A stretch of 64,000 bases of DNA, taken from assembly GCA_027579435.1 (NCBI GenBank), contig JANBPK010001056.1, positions 28,402 through 92,401 of the forward strand. Reading direction: 5' to 3'. Below the pieces are notes generated by a model. That model was given only the letters and a program-made list of their open reading frames with translations, searched no databases and was not told the DNA's origin. Of this stretch, positions 48,402-62,300 are shown piece by piece. Source of the stretch: Candolleomyces eurysporus. Taxonomy: Eukaryota; Basidiomycota; Agaricomycetes; Agaricales; Psathyrellaceae. The number at the start of each line of letters is the position of its first letter. Position 1 is the stretch's first letter. The position numbers and the translations under genes are program-made.

Positions 48402-51400
48402 ATGGTTTATCTCGACAAATCTCTTCTCTGGCACCCACGACGGAACAACAAGTTTATCGTAGGAGGGAACTCGCAGATTACGCTCTACGAATGGGCGGCG
48501 GAATACCCGGAAATTCGCCACATAACATCCCAACATGACCTACATTTTATGAAGGTGCGTCTTGAGTCTTTTCAAATTTCACTATCTCAATGTTTACTTA
48601 GTGTTTTGCATGGTCCCCAGACCCAGCTTTCGAGGACCTACTGGCAGTTGGACACAGCACAGGCAAAGTCGATTTAATACGATTAGAAGCATCGAAGCAA
48701 GCTCGACAGCACAATGTACTCTCAAGCGGTCCGAGCGTCACCTTACCTGTCCGCAATTCTCGAGCATGCAACGCTCTTGCATTTTGCACCGCGGACCCCA
48801 ACTACCTCGCCGTCGGGCTAGACAAGATTCGGAACGACTCAAGTCTCATAATTTGGGATATCAACGCCGCTCGGGCAGGACTCACCATCCATGGTGTCCA
48901 AGCAGGCAGCGAAGCACACGTTTCGGTGGTCCCCCCATTCACTCCACGACCACATCCTCAAATCCCTCGCATCGACAACCGTGCTGACACTCGGACCTTG
49001 CAGCAGCACGGACCCATAATGTTGCAACAGCATGCACCCACGGAAGTCGTATCATCGTTATCATTCCTTCCTCACTCTACCCACCTCCTTCTCGCCGGAG
49101 TGTCCAGCCGGTGGTTGCGGCTCTTCGACCTACGATCCAACACTCCGGCTGCGACGAATGTCGCGTCGAAAGTGCATGGGATCGCAACCGACACCTTCGA
49201 CGCTCACAGAATCGCATGTTTTGGGGACAACCAGGTGACGATCTGGGACGCACGACGACTCTCCCAGCCCCTGCTCATGTTCACCGAGCGGGACGGGCTG
49301 GGTGACGGGGCAAAACTACGCCAAGGTGCGGCCTACTCGCACATCGAGTTCTCAAGGACACGGCGGGGTTGTCTCTCGACCCTAGAAAGAGATGGGAGCT
49401 ACGTGAGATTTTGGGATGTGACGGAGACGAGACATCCCTCTTCAGAGGGCAGTACTTTTGGCGGATCCTCCGATGGTGAAAGTAGAACGGGTCGCGAGTC
49501 AAACAGGTCGGCGAGACGATCGTGGGCAGCCAACCTTCCCTGGCCAACCCAGAACTCCAACGCTTCAAGGTCCAAGGATTCGCCCACTCTTCCTGAGCGT
49601 CAGCCGTATGCTTCGTATGTCCTCGCGGATACGCGTCGAAGTATGCACCTCTATTTTTACGTGGTTACTCATACTGACGAATACGCAGCCAAAACGTTCT
49701 CTCGCCCCCTTGCGTCGTTCGCCATGGTCCCCAATAGTAGTGATAACCCTTTGGCATGCCACGTCATGGTTGTCAACAAGGACGGCGATCTAGAACTTTA
49801 TCAAGTCCACGACACCCCCAAACAAGGCGCTTGGAGCTCCCTCGGTGACCTGACAGTGGGTGCAGGCAAGGGCTTCAAAGTCTTCGAAGGGTTCAGAAAC
49901 CACGAACCAAACGATTCGGACGGAGTTCGGCAGCCTCCCACCCGTCTCTTTGGCGAGAAGGACCCCTCGAGATCGCGTTCAGCGACAAGGCGCGAAGACT
50001 CGCAATTGCGGGGTAGAGCATCTCAACTATATCCCCCTCCCTCCTCAGCGCTCTTCGGTGGTGATCATGAGGGGTTCCCTGCAATTAGTGGTGTGTCTGC
50101 GCAGTTGGCGATGTCCGCTCGGGGTGGTAAACCCAGAACGTACAGCCCGCTAGGCAGAATCAAAGCTGGGGAGCGGTCACAATCTCGGACTAGAAGCGGT
50201 GTGCCTGTCGCTGGCATCAAACGTTTTACAGAATCTAGGAGCAGGGAGCGGCATCGAAGTCCTAGCGCTGCAGGGCGAAAGTCGTCAAGGGGTCCAGAGC
50301 TCAAGTCAAAGGGCATCACCTCCGTTCTTGCAGAAGATATATCCATGGTCATGCACAGACGTGCGATGATTGGTTACGGTCTGAGCAAGGTACGTTGCAA
50401 TCCATTGGTCTAGAATGTCGAGCTCAATGCGCCCTGTAGCCTCACGAGAACATGCTTATCACTGAGAGCCCCAGCGACCTGTCAGACAGCTCTGGTCAGG
50501 ACCTGTCGGAAGTGTGGGCATGGATATACCGTAAGTTCTTCACTCATCCTTTGTCACGAATCTAAATTTACCCCTCTCTCTAGATTCCAGAGAGCTCCTA
50601 TGTAGCCCAACTCCACGAGTCCACGGATATGACTTTTCCTATCAAGGTTTAACCGGCATTTGGGAAGGCTTCCAGCCCTGCTCTCCCCCGCACTCAGATC
50701 CTACCTCTGTCGACGACACACCAACAGCCGTCAATCGCACTTTGCTCGATATCCCAGGGGCAGGAAACCAGCATGAACGTCAAGGATCGTCCAGGAGGAG
50801 CCATTCGCCTGCCGATGATCTGCACGGGAATTGGGCGGTGGCTTTGACGACTATAGCTGAAAGAAGAGGGGTGGATAGGTCCCTGTGGAAGCCACCCGTA
50901 CCGACGACTAAGCTCGTTCAGAGGCAAGTTGCATTGCAGCTGTGTGGCTGGAGCTTGAAAGACGAGGAGTTGAAAACTGCTGTGAAACGGTATGTCTTTC
51001 GCTCATCCAATGATCCTTGAGAGTCGGGCTGAATGCGAAATTTCAGATGGGAACGGGAGGGCAAGCTGACTAGAGCGGCCTGTTGGCTGGTGTTCACGAA
51101 ACAGCACACGAAAGCCATGGATTTGCTCATGCAAAGCAGTGGTGAGCAGACTGCTAGGTTTGCACTCAAAGGAGTAAACTGATCCGAATGGGTGATTCAG
51201 ATCCGTCTCACCAGATGATGTCTGGCACCATTGCTGCTCTTCTGCCCCACAGCTCCAGCGCCCTCAAGAACCCCGAGCTGCGCCAGCACTACTCCCAGCT
51301 CACGGCGCGCGTAAAAGACCCATACCTCAAGATGATGCTCACCCACATGGCTGTCGGAGACTGGGCAGAAGTCCTCAAAGAAAACAAAATACCTTTCCGA

Positions 51401-52241
51401 GAGCGTCTGGCCATCGCCTTCCAGTTCCTCGACGACAAATCCGTGACATCGACCCTGCGCCGTATGACAGAAGCCGCGTATCAACAAGGCGATATCGAGG
51501 GCCTCATCATTACTGGCCTAACAAAGTCCGGTCTGAACGTCCTGCAAGCATACGTCGACAAAACCGGGGACGTACAGACTGCGGCCATCATGAGCTCGTA
51601 TGTCTGCCCTATCAGGTTCAGGGACAACAGAGCCGAGAAATGGTTGCAGACCTACCGCGATTTGCTTGATGGGTTCAAATTGCACCATGAGCGAGTGGGA
51701 TTCGATATCGAGAGGGGTCAGTTGCTTTCGGATGCGATCCAAAATGGGTTCATGCCCTCCGAGGAGTGGGTACCCAGGCAGATCCTTATACGGTGCCATT
51801 ATTGCAACAAACCAGTGAATGGGGCGGAGATGTTGCTCCCGAATCAGTTCCCGCAGAAAGGCAGGGTGAGTAGTCTACGTCTCGCTGGAGGAGTTGGGTG
51901 TTGATTCCTTGAGTAGCCAACGACGTGTCCGAATTGCACTCGAGCGTTACCAAAGTGTTCAGTTTGCTTGATGACGCTGGGGATTGTCAATGATGCCTCC
52001 CGGGAACTGGAGCTGGGTTATGCGCACTTCAAAGGTCGTTTTTTGCTTGTTAGCATATTGGATGTTAGACTGATGACTCTGTTTAGATACTATCGACGAC
52101 GCCATCGTTATATGCCAAACCTGCCGCCATGGTGGTCATGCGGGCCATATCCTTGAATGGTTCCTTGGCGAAGACGGTATGCGTGCCCATGGCGTCTGTC
52201 CAGTTGCAGGTTGTGACTGCAGATGTGCAGATGAATTTTAG
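48402..52241 (+). CDS. SEA4: SEA4/Mios WD-repeat protein of the SEACAT/GATOR2 complex
   Basis: Eight exons in exact phase: 48402-48554, 48602-50389, 50440-50530, 50584-50989, 51047-51141, 51201-51865, 51917-52034, 52087-52241; 1156 aa. The N-terminus ([15 protein letters not shown]) and WD units ([45 protein letters not shown]) form a beta-propeller. A long Ser/Arg-rich insert follows, then an alpha-solenoid ([34 protein letters not shown]). The C-terminal zinc module starts near residue 1044 ([49 protein letters not shown]) and matches the RING/zinc-ribbon module of Mios. In yeast and animals this subunit belongs to SEACAT/GATOR2, which relieves inhibition of TORC1 at the vacuole or lysosome in response to amino acids. 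It looks intact. The orthology call rests on remembered family features. Confidence 0.88.
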
Positions 52242-52351
52242 GCCAATGTATAATTATCACTTGTGGGGCGAGTTTTACTGTGTTGTATATTTACGCTAAT
52301 TACGAAGAATACAGAGAGTTGTTGAATAGTGCAGTGCAGAGTTGGATCCTC

Positions 52352-53378
52352 CTATCTGACTATGACACTCCCTGTCCTCTCAATCTCCCCCATCTTCTCA
52401 TGTGATGATGACGATGGTGACATCCTCTTCTTCTCCAGCTCCTCGTCGGCCATGGACCAAAAGTCCAACCCCCCTCGTTTCACCTCGCTCCAATACTCTA
52501 CGAGTTTATAGGGCCAATGGAAGCTCGGTATCACGACAACCCTGTTATCCTTCGCAATCCCTGAGCTTTCCAATGCTTGTATCAAGCATTGGTCTTCGGT
52601 GATCAGGACCATGGATTGGAGTATGGCGCAACTTTCGAGGAGGTTGACGAGGATGGGTAGCATGAACGTATGGCTAAAACACCATAGATCTCCCAAGGCA
52701 AAATGGGTTAATCGCGGGAGTTGAGCGACACCTTTCCAGTCGATGTGGATGGACGCGTCTAGACAATCAGGAGGGTTAACGATCTCTAAGTGAGAGAGGT
52801 TAGGGAACAACGTCCACGGCATTGCTTGGAGAAGGTTTCTCCGGTCGAAGAGATTTTCGATTTTTACGGAGAGTCGAGTTATGCGATGGGTTTGGAGGAT
52901 TTCCAAGAGTTTGGGGCAGTCGTCCTTGGAGAATCGTGGTCGACTACCTGGGTCTGCCCAACATGTAAGGTTCTCGACTCCTGTGCAGACTTTGATTATT
53001 CTTGCAGCTTCTGACATCGGGATGCCCGAGGTTAAGTAGAGGCTTTTGACTCGTGCTGCGAAAAAGGAGGCAGGGCGGGAATTGAGGGTCCGAAGGAAGA
53101 GTTTGAAGGTGAGTTTTCTGGCCGAAGGGTCCAAGACGATTGTGCGGTATATGATACTCTCTATCCTGAAGCCGGTTTGTCAGAGAGTCAAGTCCGAGCC
53201 GCAATGTAAAGGCCAACCATTCTTGCACGTAGCTCGATAGAAGCACAAGAGTTGTACTGCATCCGGGGTGCATATTCGCTGCGAGCTCGAAGATATACCG
53301 TTCGAGTTCGTACGGCAGGTCGACCGACCCAGCGCCGCTCAAGCTCTGGGCCGATTGGTTGTCGCGATTCTTCTCCAT
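52352..53378 (-). CDS. Small F-box-like/LRR-like protein
   Basis: Two exons, 53378-53218 and 53165-52352, 52-nt intron, 324 aa. An F-box-related start VDLPYELERYIFELAANMHP is followed, across the intron, by SYVQEWIESIIYRTIVL, an arrangement common in short agaricomycete F-box-like proteins. The remainder is LRR-like (LFPNLSHLEIVNPP, QLPRLTHFALGDL). The acidic, Ser-rich C-terminus (ADEELEKKRMSPSSSSHEK) looks disordered. It converges on SEA4 with about 110 bp between stop codons. Function beyond a possible Skp1 link unknown. Confidence 0.8.
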
Positions 53379-56300
53379 TATGTAGGTACGTAGGCGAGAG
53401 GGAGATTTGTTTGTATACAAAGCAGCAAATTATATATACGATCTGGAACCAAGTCACATTGTGCCGTTACTACTCCTACCTACCCCGTGCCCACAGGTCA
53501 GGAGGACCAAGAGATCTAGGTTTCGAAGCCTCGACCACCATTTTCCGGAGCATATGTAGAACAGGTTCTCTAAGTCCTTTGCTCTCACGAGCTGGACAGA
53601 TCTTAATGGATCTTCACTCCCATGGAGGGTAAAGCTCTCCGTCCACGTCCACGCTGCTAAGAAGATTCTAGGTGATCTGGGATCGAATTGGTGACCACGC
53701 CAAAATGCCTTCGTACAACGTTCAACTCTCGATGAATATCACATACGCACAGTGATCTGCGAAGACACTCGGGAATACTGAGGGGCCGCCATTGCATCAC
53801 CGAAATATAGCCACCCATAAGAGGACGGTGTGTTTATGGCGCCAAAGCAATGAGTATTGTCAATTGATTCATCCAGGCGATGTCTGGCTTTTTTTCTTTC
53901 GTGGCAATAGAAGATGACGTCTCTTGAGCGTGGCTTGAGAATAATTTAGGAGATAAGAGGGCCGATGAAAACGGTTCATAGGAAGGCTCCGATGGAGGTG
54001 GGGAGATATAGACTTAGCTTTGACAAGTTTGGGCGAAAATGAGTTGAAGTAGGTCCGTGGTATGGAAAGAACGGAGATGCTAAACTTCGCTAGTGACTAC
54101 AGTGGGTGAAGAAGGCATTTCCGAAGCACCAGGCGTTGGGAGCCACATACATTCTCGCCGTTAGGTTAGGCGCTTAACAATCTCTCAACGCGCAGAGCCG
54201 GTGCCTTCGGCTGATCTCTCAGGATAAGAGGACTGTGACGGTTAGTCGGGTTGGCATTACACATAATATGTACAGGAATGCGTTTTGTAAAGAACCTCCC
54301 CGACGCCGAGTAAAGGTGGTGGACGTCACTTGGACGTCACTGTCACCTATGGGAAGGATCATGGATATCCGAATGCTTATTTGTTCATCCCATCTTGGAC
54401 GAGCGGGAAAACGCTGAACGGATCTCTCTCATCATTGGGCTCTGTCAGTTGTAGTCAATTAGGTTAAAGTGCAAGTCGGAGAATGTTGATGGCGCACCAT
54501 GTCATCGACTCATATCATACATGACGCAATATAGAGGAGAGGAATAACCCAACCAGTATCTGAGGCAATTTTACCAAGAAATTCTCCAGTTCGATCCGGA
54601 GCTGAGCATTCCAAAACCAATCGAAGAGGGAGATGGGCAGTACGACCTTTCGAATTCAATCGAAACGTGAGGTGGAGCAATTATGCAGCGTGTAACGGCG
54701 CGATGATAAGTTGATAACGACAGTGGAGCCTCAGTGAGGTCCTGGATAAGCCGTTAACCCATGGGCAAGCAGGACGCGGGAAGGTTTAAGGTGACCATCG
54801 GAACGCGAGAGAAGATGACCGAATGAACAGTGGATACTCACAAAATTGGAGAAAAGAACTCGCCGTGGTTTGCGGCTCCCACTAAAAGATGAGCTGACTC
54901 GGTGTCCATATGCAGTCACCCATCCGGGTTCCCCAGGGTCGGGTTTACGCTTGTATTCACTCGACTCCGTCCTCCACCCGAGGTTTTGCGCTCAGTCCAT
55001 CTGGCAGCCTGTTAATGTCAATCAACCCCGAGTTTTTAGCTTAATTGCACCGAGGGAAGTGCCGCCGGCAAGGGATTTAGCTAGAGGCTCCGTTTCCAGA
55101 CCACAGCGACAACGGCCATAGAAAGAACAGAGCTGCTGAGCACCGCAATAATAGTCCTAGGAAGACGAAGTTACAACGGCTCGACTTCCGAAGTAGGGAC
55201 GCTCACATTAGGTATCTATGACTTTGCTACAATTAGACTGGTCTGGGGCTCTGCCTACAATCATATCGTTATCATTCACTCATAAATAGCTGTGAGAGCA
55301 TGTGCATACAGAAGCGTAGTACAACCCCTATCGAAATGCGAAATGTGGCTCTCACAGAACTGGGGTCAGTTCTGAAATCGCCTAATGGATCCCGGTCCCG
55401 ACGTTCCACGACAAGCTGCCGCACTCCCATGCGACTTTGCTAATCAAAGCGGTTCAGGGTATCCTGGGCTAGCTAGGACAAAGGATCGAGACCATGTTGT
55501 GGTCATGGTGAGATGGAAGAGAGGAAGGATATCGGTGCGCCAGTTGCACTATCAGTTGCTGATCCGAGAAATCCCGGACGTCGGCAAATGTCGGCAGGAT
55601 GAAGTGGGGGAGCGCATCAGAGATCAAAGCCAACGGGGAGGTAACATGAAAAGATCAAGGGTTATTAGTAGACTTTATATGAAGACCAGCCCAATACAAA
55701 CCGCTCTTTTGGGGTCATATACCCAATGTTGGTCTCCTCTGCTCATGCGCTCTTATTCACTCTAAGAAACAGTTCATTTCGCGCAATCACATACAAGCGC
55801 CTCGAGATTCTCACTCCTTATCACCCTCACTTTGCAAATCACACATCGATGACAGCTTCTGGCTTAGAACTTCTTAAATGGAGCTCAAATGAGGGGTGCT
55901 ACCATTCCTAAACCGCCTACTGTTCTCCCACCCAGCCTCACGAAGAAATGTAATCGCTCAATCGTGTTGTGTGCGCGACTTTGGCTTTGAAGAAAGGGTG
56001 CGCGATTATTGTATTCAGAACTGCGCCTTTGAGCACCTTTAGCTGATATCAGGATGCGTGACGGAAGCGAACCACTATCCACAGTTTCAGAGCACTCTAT
56101 GATCAGACTGGTTCGGGTGACTCTGTGGGTCGGAAAGTGAACCGGAATATGACTGCAGATGAGCCTCAGAGCACGAAAGCTGGACGATGACGTTGATAGT
56201 AGTGAGATAAGTGGAATGAAGCATGGACGCTGAAGTTCTCAGAAATGTACTCCGCAGGGTAAGAGAAAGTTAAATTTGGCTATTTTAATGTTTGGAACAA

Positions 56301-59300
56301 CCTTTTGCTTCTCGGGTGCTCGGTACCCCGCCGCCACTGCGGTTTCATCCCCATGCATCGTTTCAGCTCCATGCTTCGCGCACCCGACCGCCTTATGGTT
56401 CTATAGTAAATTTATGCTTGAAAAACGTCACTTGTCCAGCTTTAGCTAGGCATGATGCCACCAACATTCGCCGGAACTGTTCGCCATGTGTTTGCAGAAA
56501 GTACTAGCACCTGTCAGTGACCGCACGCACGAATCGCCGACCAATACTAGTGGTGCAAGAAGCCCTCGGTAACTAACGCTGTATTTGATCAGCTCGATGA
56601 CTCTAAGCAATCGATCATAACCCTCTTTCTTATTAAACGCGTTCGGCATCTATTACCCCGCAATGAGGTTCCCCTGGCCGTCCGGACTACCGTCCTTTAC
56701 GCAGCTCGTTGGGGTACCAGTAACGAGAACTCGCCAAACTTTTTGAGCATTTCACGCATGTCACTTGTACTCCGAGTGCTGTAGCATGTGTACGTCTCAT
56801 CCCCTTGTCAGAGAAAAATGGGGCATACGCCTTTTAATTTGAGGTTGCACACGCAAGCCAGCTGGCCATGACCCACTTCTATACACATGATTCTTGTCTA
56901 GTAAAGTTATTTCAGTCATATAATGAATTGAGCTAACGTACTAGAGGAATTTTCTATTGAAAAGTAGGGCAGGACGTGGAAGAAACCGCTCATAGAACCG
57001 GGTTACGGCGACTAACCCACAATCTGGCGGACATCCCGAGCAAGGGACCGTCAAATTACCATGTTGTCTTCCCGCACCCTTTTTCTTCCACATCGCCAAA
57101 AGCCCGGGTCCGCCAACGGGAATTTACTATATTCGATACGACAAAACTCCGTACAGACACGCCAGCTGCCACTGACTGGGCGAAAACAATCAAAGACTTA
57201 TTGATCACCTGCAGCTCATGATGATGGGCGCATGCTTGTACTGAATCGCTTTGTCCTACGAAAGGAAGGCATGATTCTAGGGTGGTCGCGGCGATTTCAA
57301 TAGAAGTTCACTGTCGAATTTTAGGACTCTATTAAACGAACGTTTGATGTGACTATATCAGTATGCTGCTCCGCACTTTGAGCGATTCTGTTCATTCAAC
57401 GAGACCTTCACATTCGATGATTTTACCGTCCCTTCATTTCAGGCTTCGAGGTCGTACGAGCACTTTTTGGGATCACCCGCCTTCAATACCCGCTGTACGA
57501 TCGAGAAACTGCGGAGGAAATCATTGCTATTGATCTATACAAAGACTCGTATGATAGCGCCGGCGTGCCGCGAGGCGATGATAAGTTCAAGGTTCTGTCT
57601 TCTCTTCTACCACCAAATTTCGAGGAATCATCCCGAGCCCGCACGACATCGAGCATACCATCGATAATCTAGACTCACTAAACCAGACCACGCACCAGCC
57701 CGTGCGCACCACGGCGTATGTATTCAGCGAACTTTCATCCACCCTTCCAAAGTTCCACCAGAGAAAACCTAAGCGCCACTCCCGGGACAGTGTGGCAATC
57801 GTGATACTGATTGGCTATCTAGAGATTAATGTCAGTAAATCTATACACCCAGCAGCTTGAATATTCTGAAATTTTCCAAGCGGTTGCATTCCCGTGGCCT
57901 GTGGTCCTACATGCCTTTTGTGAATACTCCCGCCAAGGTCGCTTGGACGCCCATTTCTGCTTTTTGAATGGTGTTAATTCCATCGTCTTTGGTATCGGAC
58001 GCTCATATCCAGCGATGGCTCTGTCGCACAGTTATAGTTAGCGTTCGCCGAAGTGATCACACTCGTATACTGCGTCAGTGATGACTTTAATCTTAGCTCA
58101 GTCACCGTCTGCGTCATAGAGGGAAGGAAAACCACGAGAGTGAAAGCAAGAAAGTGTTATGACAATTATTGATCTATTAGTTTTAATACATATCGTAATT
58201 CACTGACCGGCGATAGGCTCGTGTCCGCTATCCCGTGTCGCACGTACCCTATGCGTCTGACATTCTGTTAGATTCCTTCATTGATCGAATCGTCTCAGGC
58301 TCTCACCAGTGGTCAGCGCTTGTTCTCATGATGCTGATGATGCCATGCGTCAGACATCGCGATGTGATTCTGTGAAGAGGGAGGTCCTGGTGTGGGGTTC
58401 CTGTTGTGAAAGAACTGTCGGTCGACGTTAATTACGTCGGAGGCTCGCCCCCGACTTCAAAGATGCCTTATCGGTAAGGTCTTCTTCCACATAGATTTTC
58501 GGACGTAAATCATAATCACCTTGAGCTGAACTTGTCAGCCACACCGTGTGGCAACGCACTAGCTCAACTCAGGCTCCGGGTGAGCCTTGGTTACGGTGAA
58601 CCTACTGACCCGGCCTGGTGACCGCCCTCAGCATGTGCGCAAGTAATGAGCTCGAGACTTAATGTGACTGCGAGTGAGAAGGCCGGTTGGTTCAGGCTCG
58701 AAATCGGGCTCGGTCGAACCCTACACCGAGTCATCGAATTTGCTGTTGGAATCCATGAGGTTACAATGAGGCCGACATCGACCTTACCGTGCGCTTGGGC
58801 CACGACGGAGGTGGTGGGTCTGACCCAACCTCGAGTTGCGATGAGCCCTGGAGTTTGGATATATACCGCCTTATTCCTCTGTCCCCCGTCACATTCACAT
58901 AGATAGATAAATTTATCTTACGTTTATTGAGCTCTTTACCAGGAGATTCGTCTGCCTCATTTCGTCCTGTCCTGAGACCTCGGGGCATGGAAAATTTTTC
59001 TTGTATGTACACGTACGCATATCACAGAGCGGTAAGAACGGATTCACCGTTTGAAGAGTCACATTTAAGCTAGGGTAAAAGGTTGAAGCTAGGAAAGAAG
59101 AATGTTGTTACCCAAGAGGCGCAAGTGGCGGACGAATCATCCGCATGTGTAGCTAAGTTTAGCGCTCAGGCCGCCCCCGATTACCTTGCCCATAGCCTTA
59201 CCACCGAGCACGTCGATCCTAAGGAGCTAATTCTCGCTTCAAATCGCCATAATAAAATCTCAAACCTTGAGGGGATGATAGGTGATATCCAAACCGCCGC

Positions 59301-62300
59301 ATCTCTGCGCCATAGCGCCGCCCCTTTCCTCCCATTTAAGTCCGAAGCCGGACACCCATGAGCCTGGGGCGGGAGGGCTGGAACCCTCCTTCCATAAGGA
59401 ACGGCAGAGAACTGTCCAAACGTTAACCATACAGCGAGGTGGAGATAGGGATCGATCTGTCCAGGGCCGACGGCGGGAGTCTGTTTGATGGCGCGTGGAA
59501 TCTTATTCAAAATTCTGAGTTTCTCGGTGAATTCCTTCCTCAAATATCACACACAGGGTCTGGTCGTTCGCCCACGGTGTGTCGCACCGTGAATCGGGGG
59601 TGTGGAGTATAAGGGGAATGAATTTCATGGAGACCTAGGAACAAGGTGAATGATCACAAACGTGTATCCGTTGTTTCGTGTCTTAGGTACCCTTTCTCGT
59701 AGGCTAGTTTCCTTATTCTACCTTCTCCGAACTTTCTCTGTTGTTTTACTTAGGATTTTGCTGTTATCACATTATGCAGGGCCATGGCGAAGCCTCAGTC
59801 GAGTCCTGACCATTCATTTCATCTCATACGAGGGGCTGGGAGACCCTGTGGCTTCAAGTTTTATGTGACAATCAACCTGCGCAACAAAGAGTTTCGTACG
59901 GCGCACCGGCTCGCAGGGCCAGTGACCGGTGACCAGCAGTAGAAATTCGGCATATTTTCACTAATTTATGCTAATGAAAACCCGCGGTATTATGGTCAGC
60001 AATAGAAACTGGTTTGAATTCGGTGGCGACCACATCACAATCCGGTGAACGAATCCGCCGACGGGTTGCGGTTGGAAAGCCGAACCGACTCACCCGTACT
60101 CAGCGTCGAAAGAGACGCTGAGGTGAACTAATTGACGCAGGTCAGGCTTTCCTTCAATGTGGGTCATGCGCTCCGTTTGTATGAGAAAACTTAGCTGGCC
60201 GGTGGAGGCTTTAGTTCATGATCATGGATGTACGACATACCAAACCTTAGTCTAACACTTGATGTGGCTTCTCCCGTCTTTGTTCAAGTTCTCGAAGCCC
60301 GCCGAGACTCACTGCGGTTCATTTTGGTGGCCTACTGACTCGCTGACTTACACCCGCTAGGTACGCCGAGTTGTTGGTTATTGACCCGGGCCCTGGTGAT
60401 CATGCCAGGTCCCCGTTGAAATCGCCAGCGTGTCCGACTTGCGCCTCGGCCGTGAAGTTGCCTTTTGCGCAGGCCCTTCTGATGAGCTCTATGTGTGATT
60501 TGAAGAGACCGCACCATATCACATCTTCGCCGCCGAGCTCTGTTCTTCTATTCTTCTATCATTTCGACCCGTCGGTATGTACAAACTTGACCAGCGCGCA
60601 GAAAACAGAAAGCGTCCCATCCATTTTCATAAATCAATTTCCTGAGCCATTTAGAGAACCGCAGAACTCGAAAGGGAAGCAAATATGCACAGAAGCAGAG
60701 GTATTTACAAATGTCGTAAGTAAACCTCAAATTGAAACGAACCCCAATATTTCTCCATCTATCTTCTGAACTTGATCCAAGTTCCGGACAGGTACTGTAT
60801 GTTTTGACGGGCGGCCTGTTTGCAGTGTGACCATCCCGCACTGCACCGCACTGGGGGCACGCGACTCAACTGACCTCTCCCCAATCCGGACGGACGTCGG
60901 ACGCATTGATGCAGTTGATGGTTGGTCCAGGAAGGGAGGGCTTGTCGCCGGAGGATTTGAATTGACTCGAAAATTCCAATTGATTTAGATTTGTTATTCA
61001 GTAATTGTTGGGGAATTCGAAGGTGCTCGTTCGTCGTCGGCGCAGAGCAAAACCACCGATTGACTGAGACTGAAGGCTCAGATGAAGGTTCGGCTGACGA
61101 CGATGACAATCAACCAAGTCAACTTTGCATCGTGCATAAGTTGTGCTTGGTGAGACCGTGGAAGCTTGTAGAAGGTTTACTAGTCGCGAAGGCACATGCC
61201 AAGCCAGCCACTATCGTCACCCATGACGAAGGTAAACGAAAGTTGATACCAAACAACTCCACAGTGTAGTCAACTCGTTGCTTGAGAACAAAATCATATC
61301 ATTCGAATACTCGAAACGTAAACATTGACCAGCCGACAACCAACCGGTCCATTAATTACTCGGAAATTTCTGAAAAATCGAAACAGACCGAATCGGAAGA
61401 CATAACGCGTGTTACAGCAATGTGGGGAAATAAGCGGACTGCAGGTCTGGCCGTCAGTGGCTGGCTGGCTAACCGGTCTATCGACCCCGGACCCGACATT
61501 GCGAACCCATTCATTCTCGAATTCTGGGGAATCAAGAATCACGATCAGCTTATACGGTGGTACGTACAACATGACTGGACACGTCAGCTCTAATATTTTT
61601 CGTTAGGTTTGGCGAGGTGTGGGACGGTAATTATAACAAGGGCCAGCTGCGAGGATCGATATGAGTCGAGCGAGTGGGCCGGTCTGCTCCTTTTGTTACA
61701 AGGCGCCCTGACGAGTCACCAAAAATTAGTCGACTGACTTGGTATCTCAATAACAGGGTGCGCACTGAAATCGAACGGGACAAAAGCGCTCACCAAGAAA
61801 CAAAGACGGAAAGCAGTAAATAATGGCTCACCTAACACTCCGCTTGTTCAGGAATATAACGCACAAATAACGCAGCCCATTTCGCTCACAAATAAAGCTT
61901 GATTAACAAGGACTACGCGCAGCAGAGTGCCGCATAATGAGGATTACACCATCCCGGGAGGCTATAAACAACACCGGATGCGAGTACACGGCCTTCCTGA
62001 CCGGGTCAGTTGTCCGTTGTGCACGTACGCCGTTTATTCATCTAGACTGGAGCCAAAAGTCTAGCCGCGGAGGCATTGCTATGAAGCTGTTTTCTAATGA
62101 TAGTTACATAGGTTCAAGGGTCTCCAAGGGTGGGTCAACCTTGCAACGAGGCAGGCCTCCAGGCAGGAGTGGGTGGGTAGGGGCGGAGCCTAGCTACACC
62201 GTAAAGAACATGATGTGGATCATGACAGAAAAGAAGGGAAGGGGTTCTAGGACCAGACCCGTCGTTAATATTCGCACAAATACAGCCGTCCAAGCAACGA

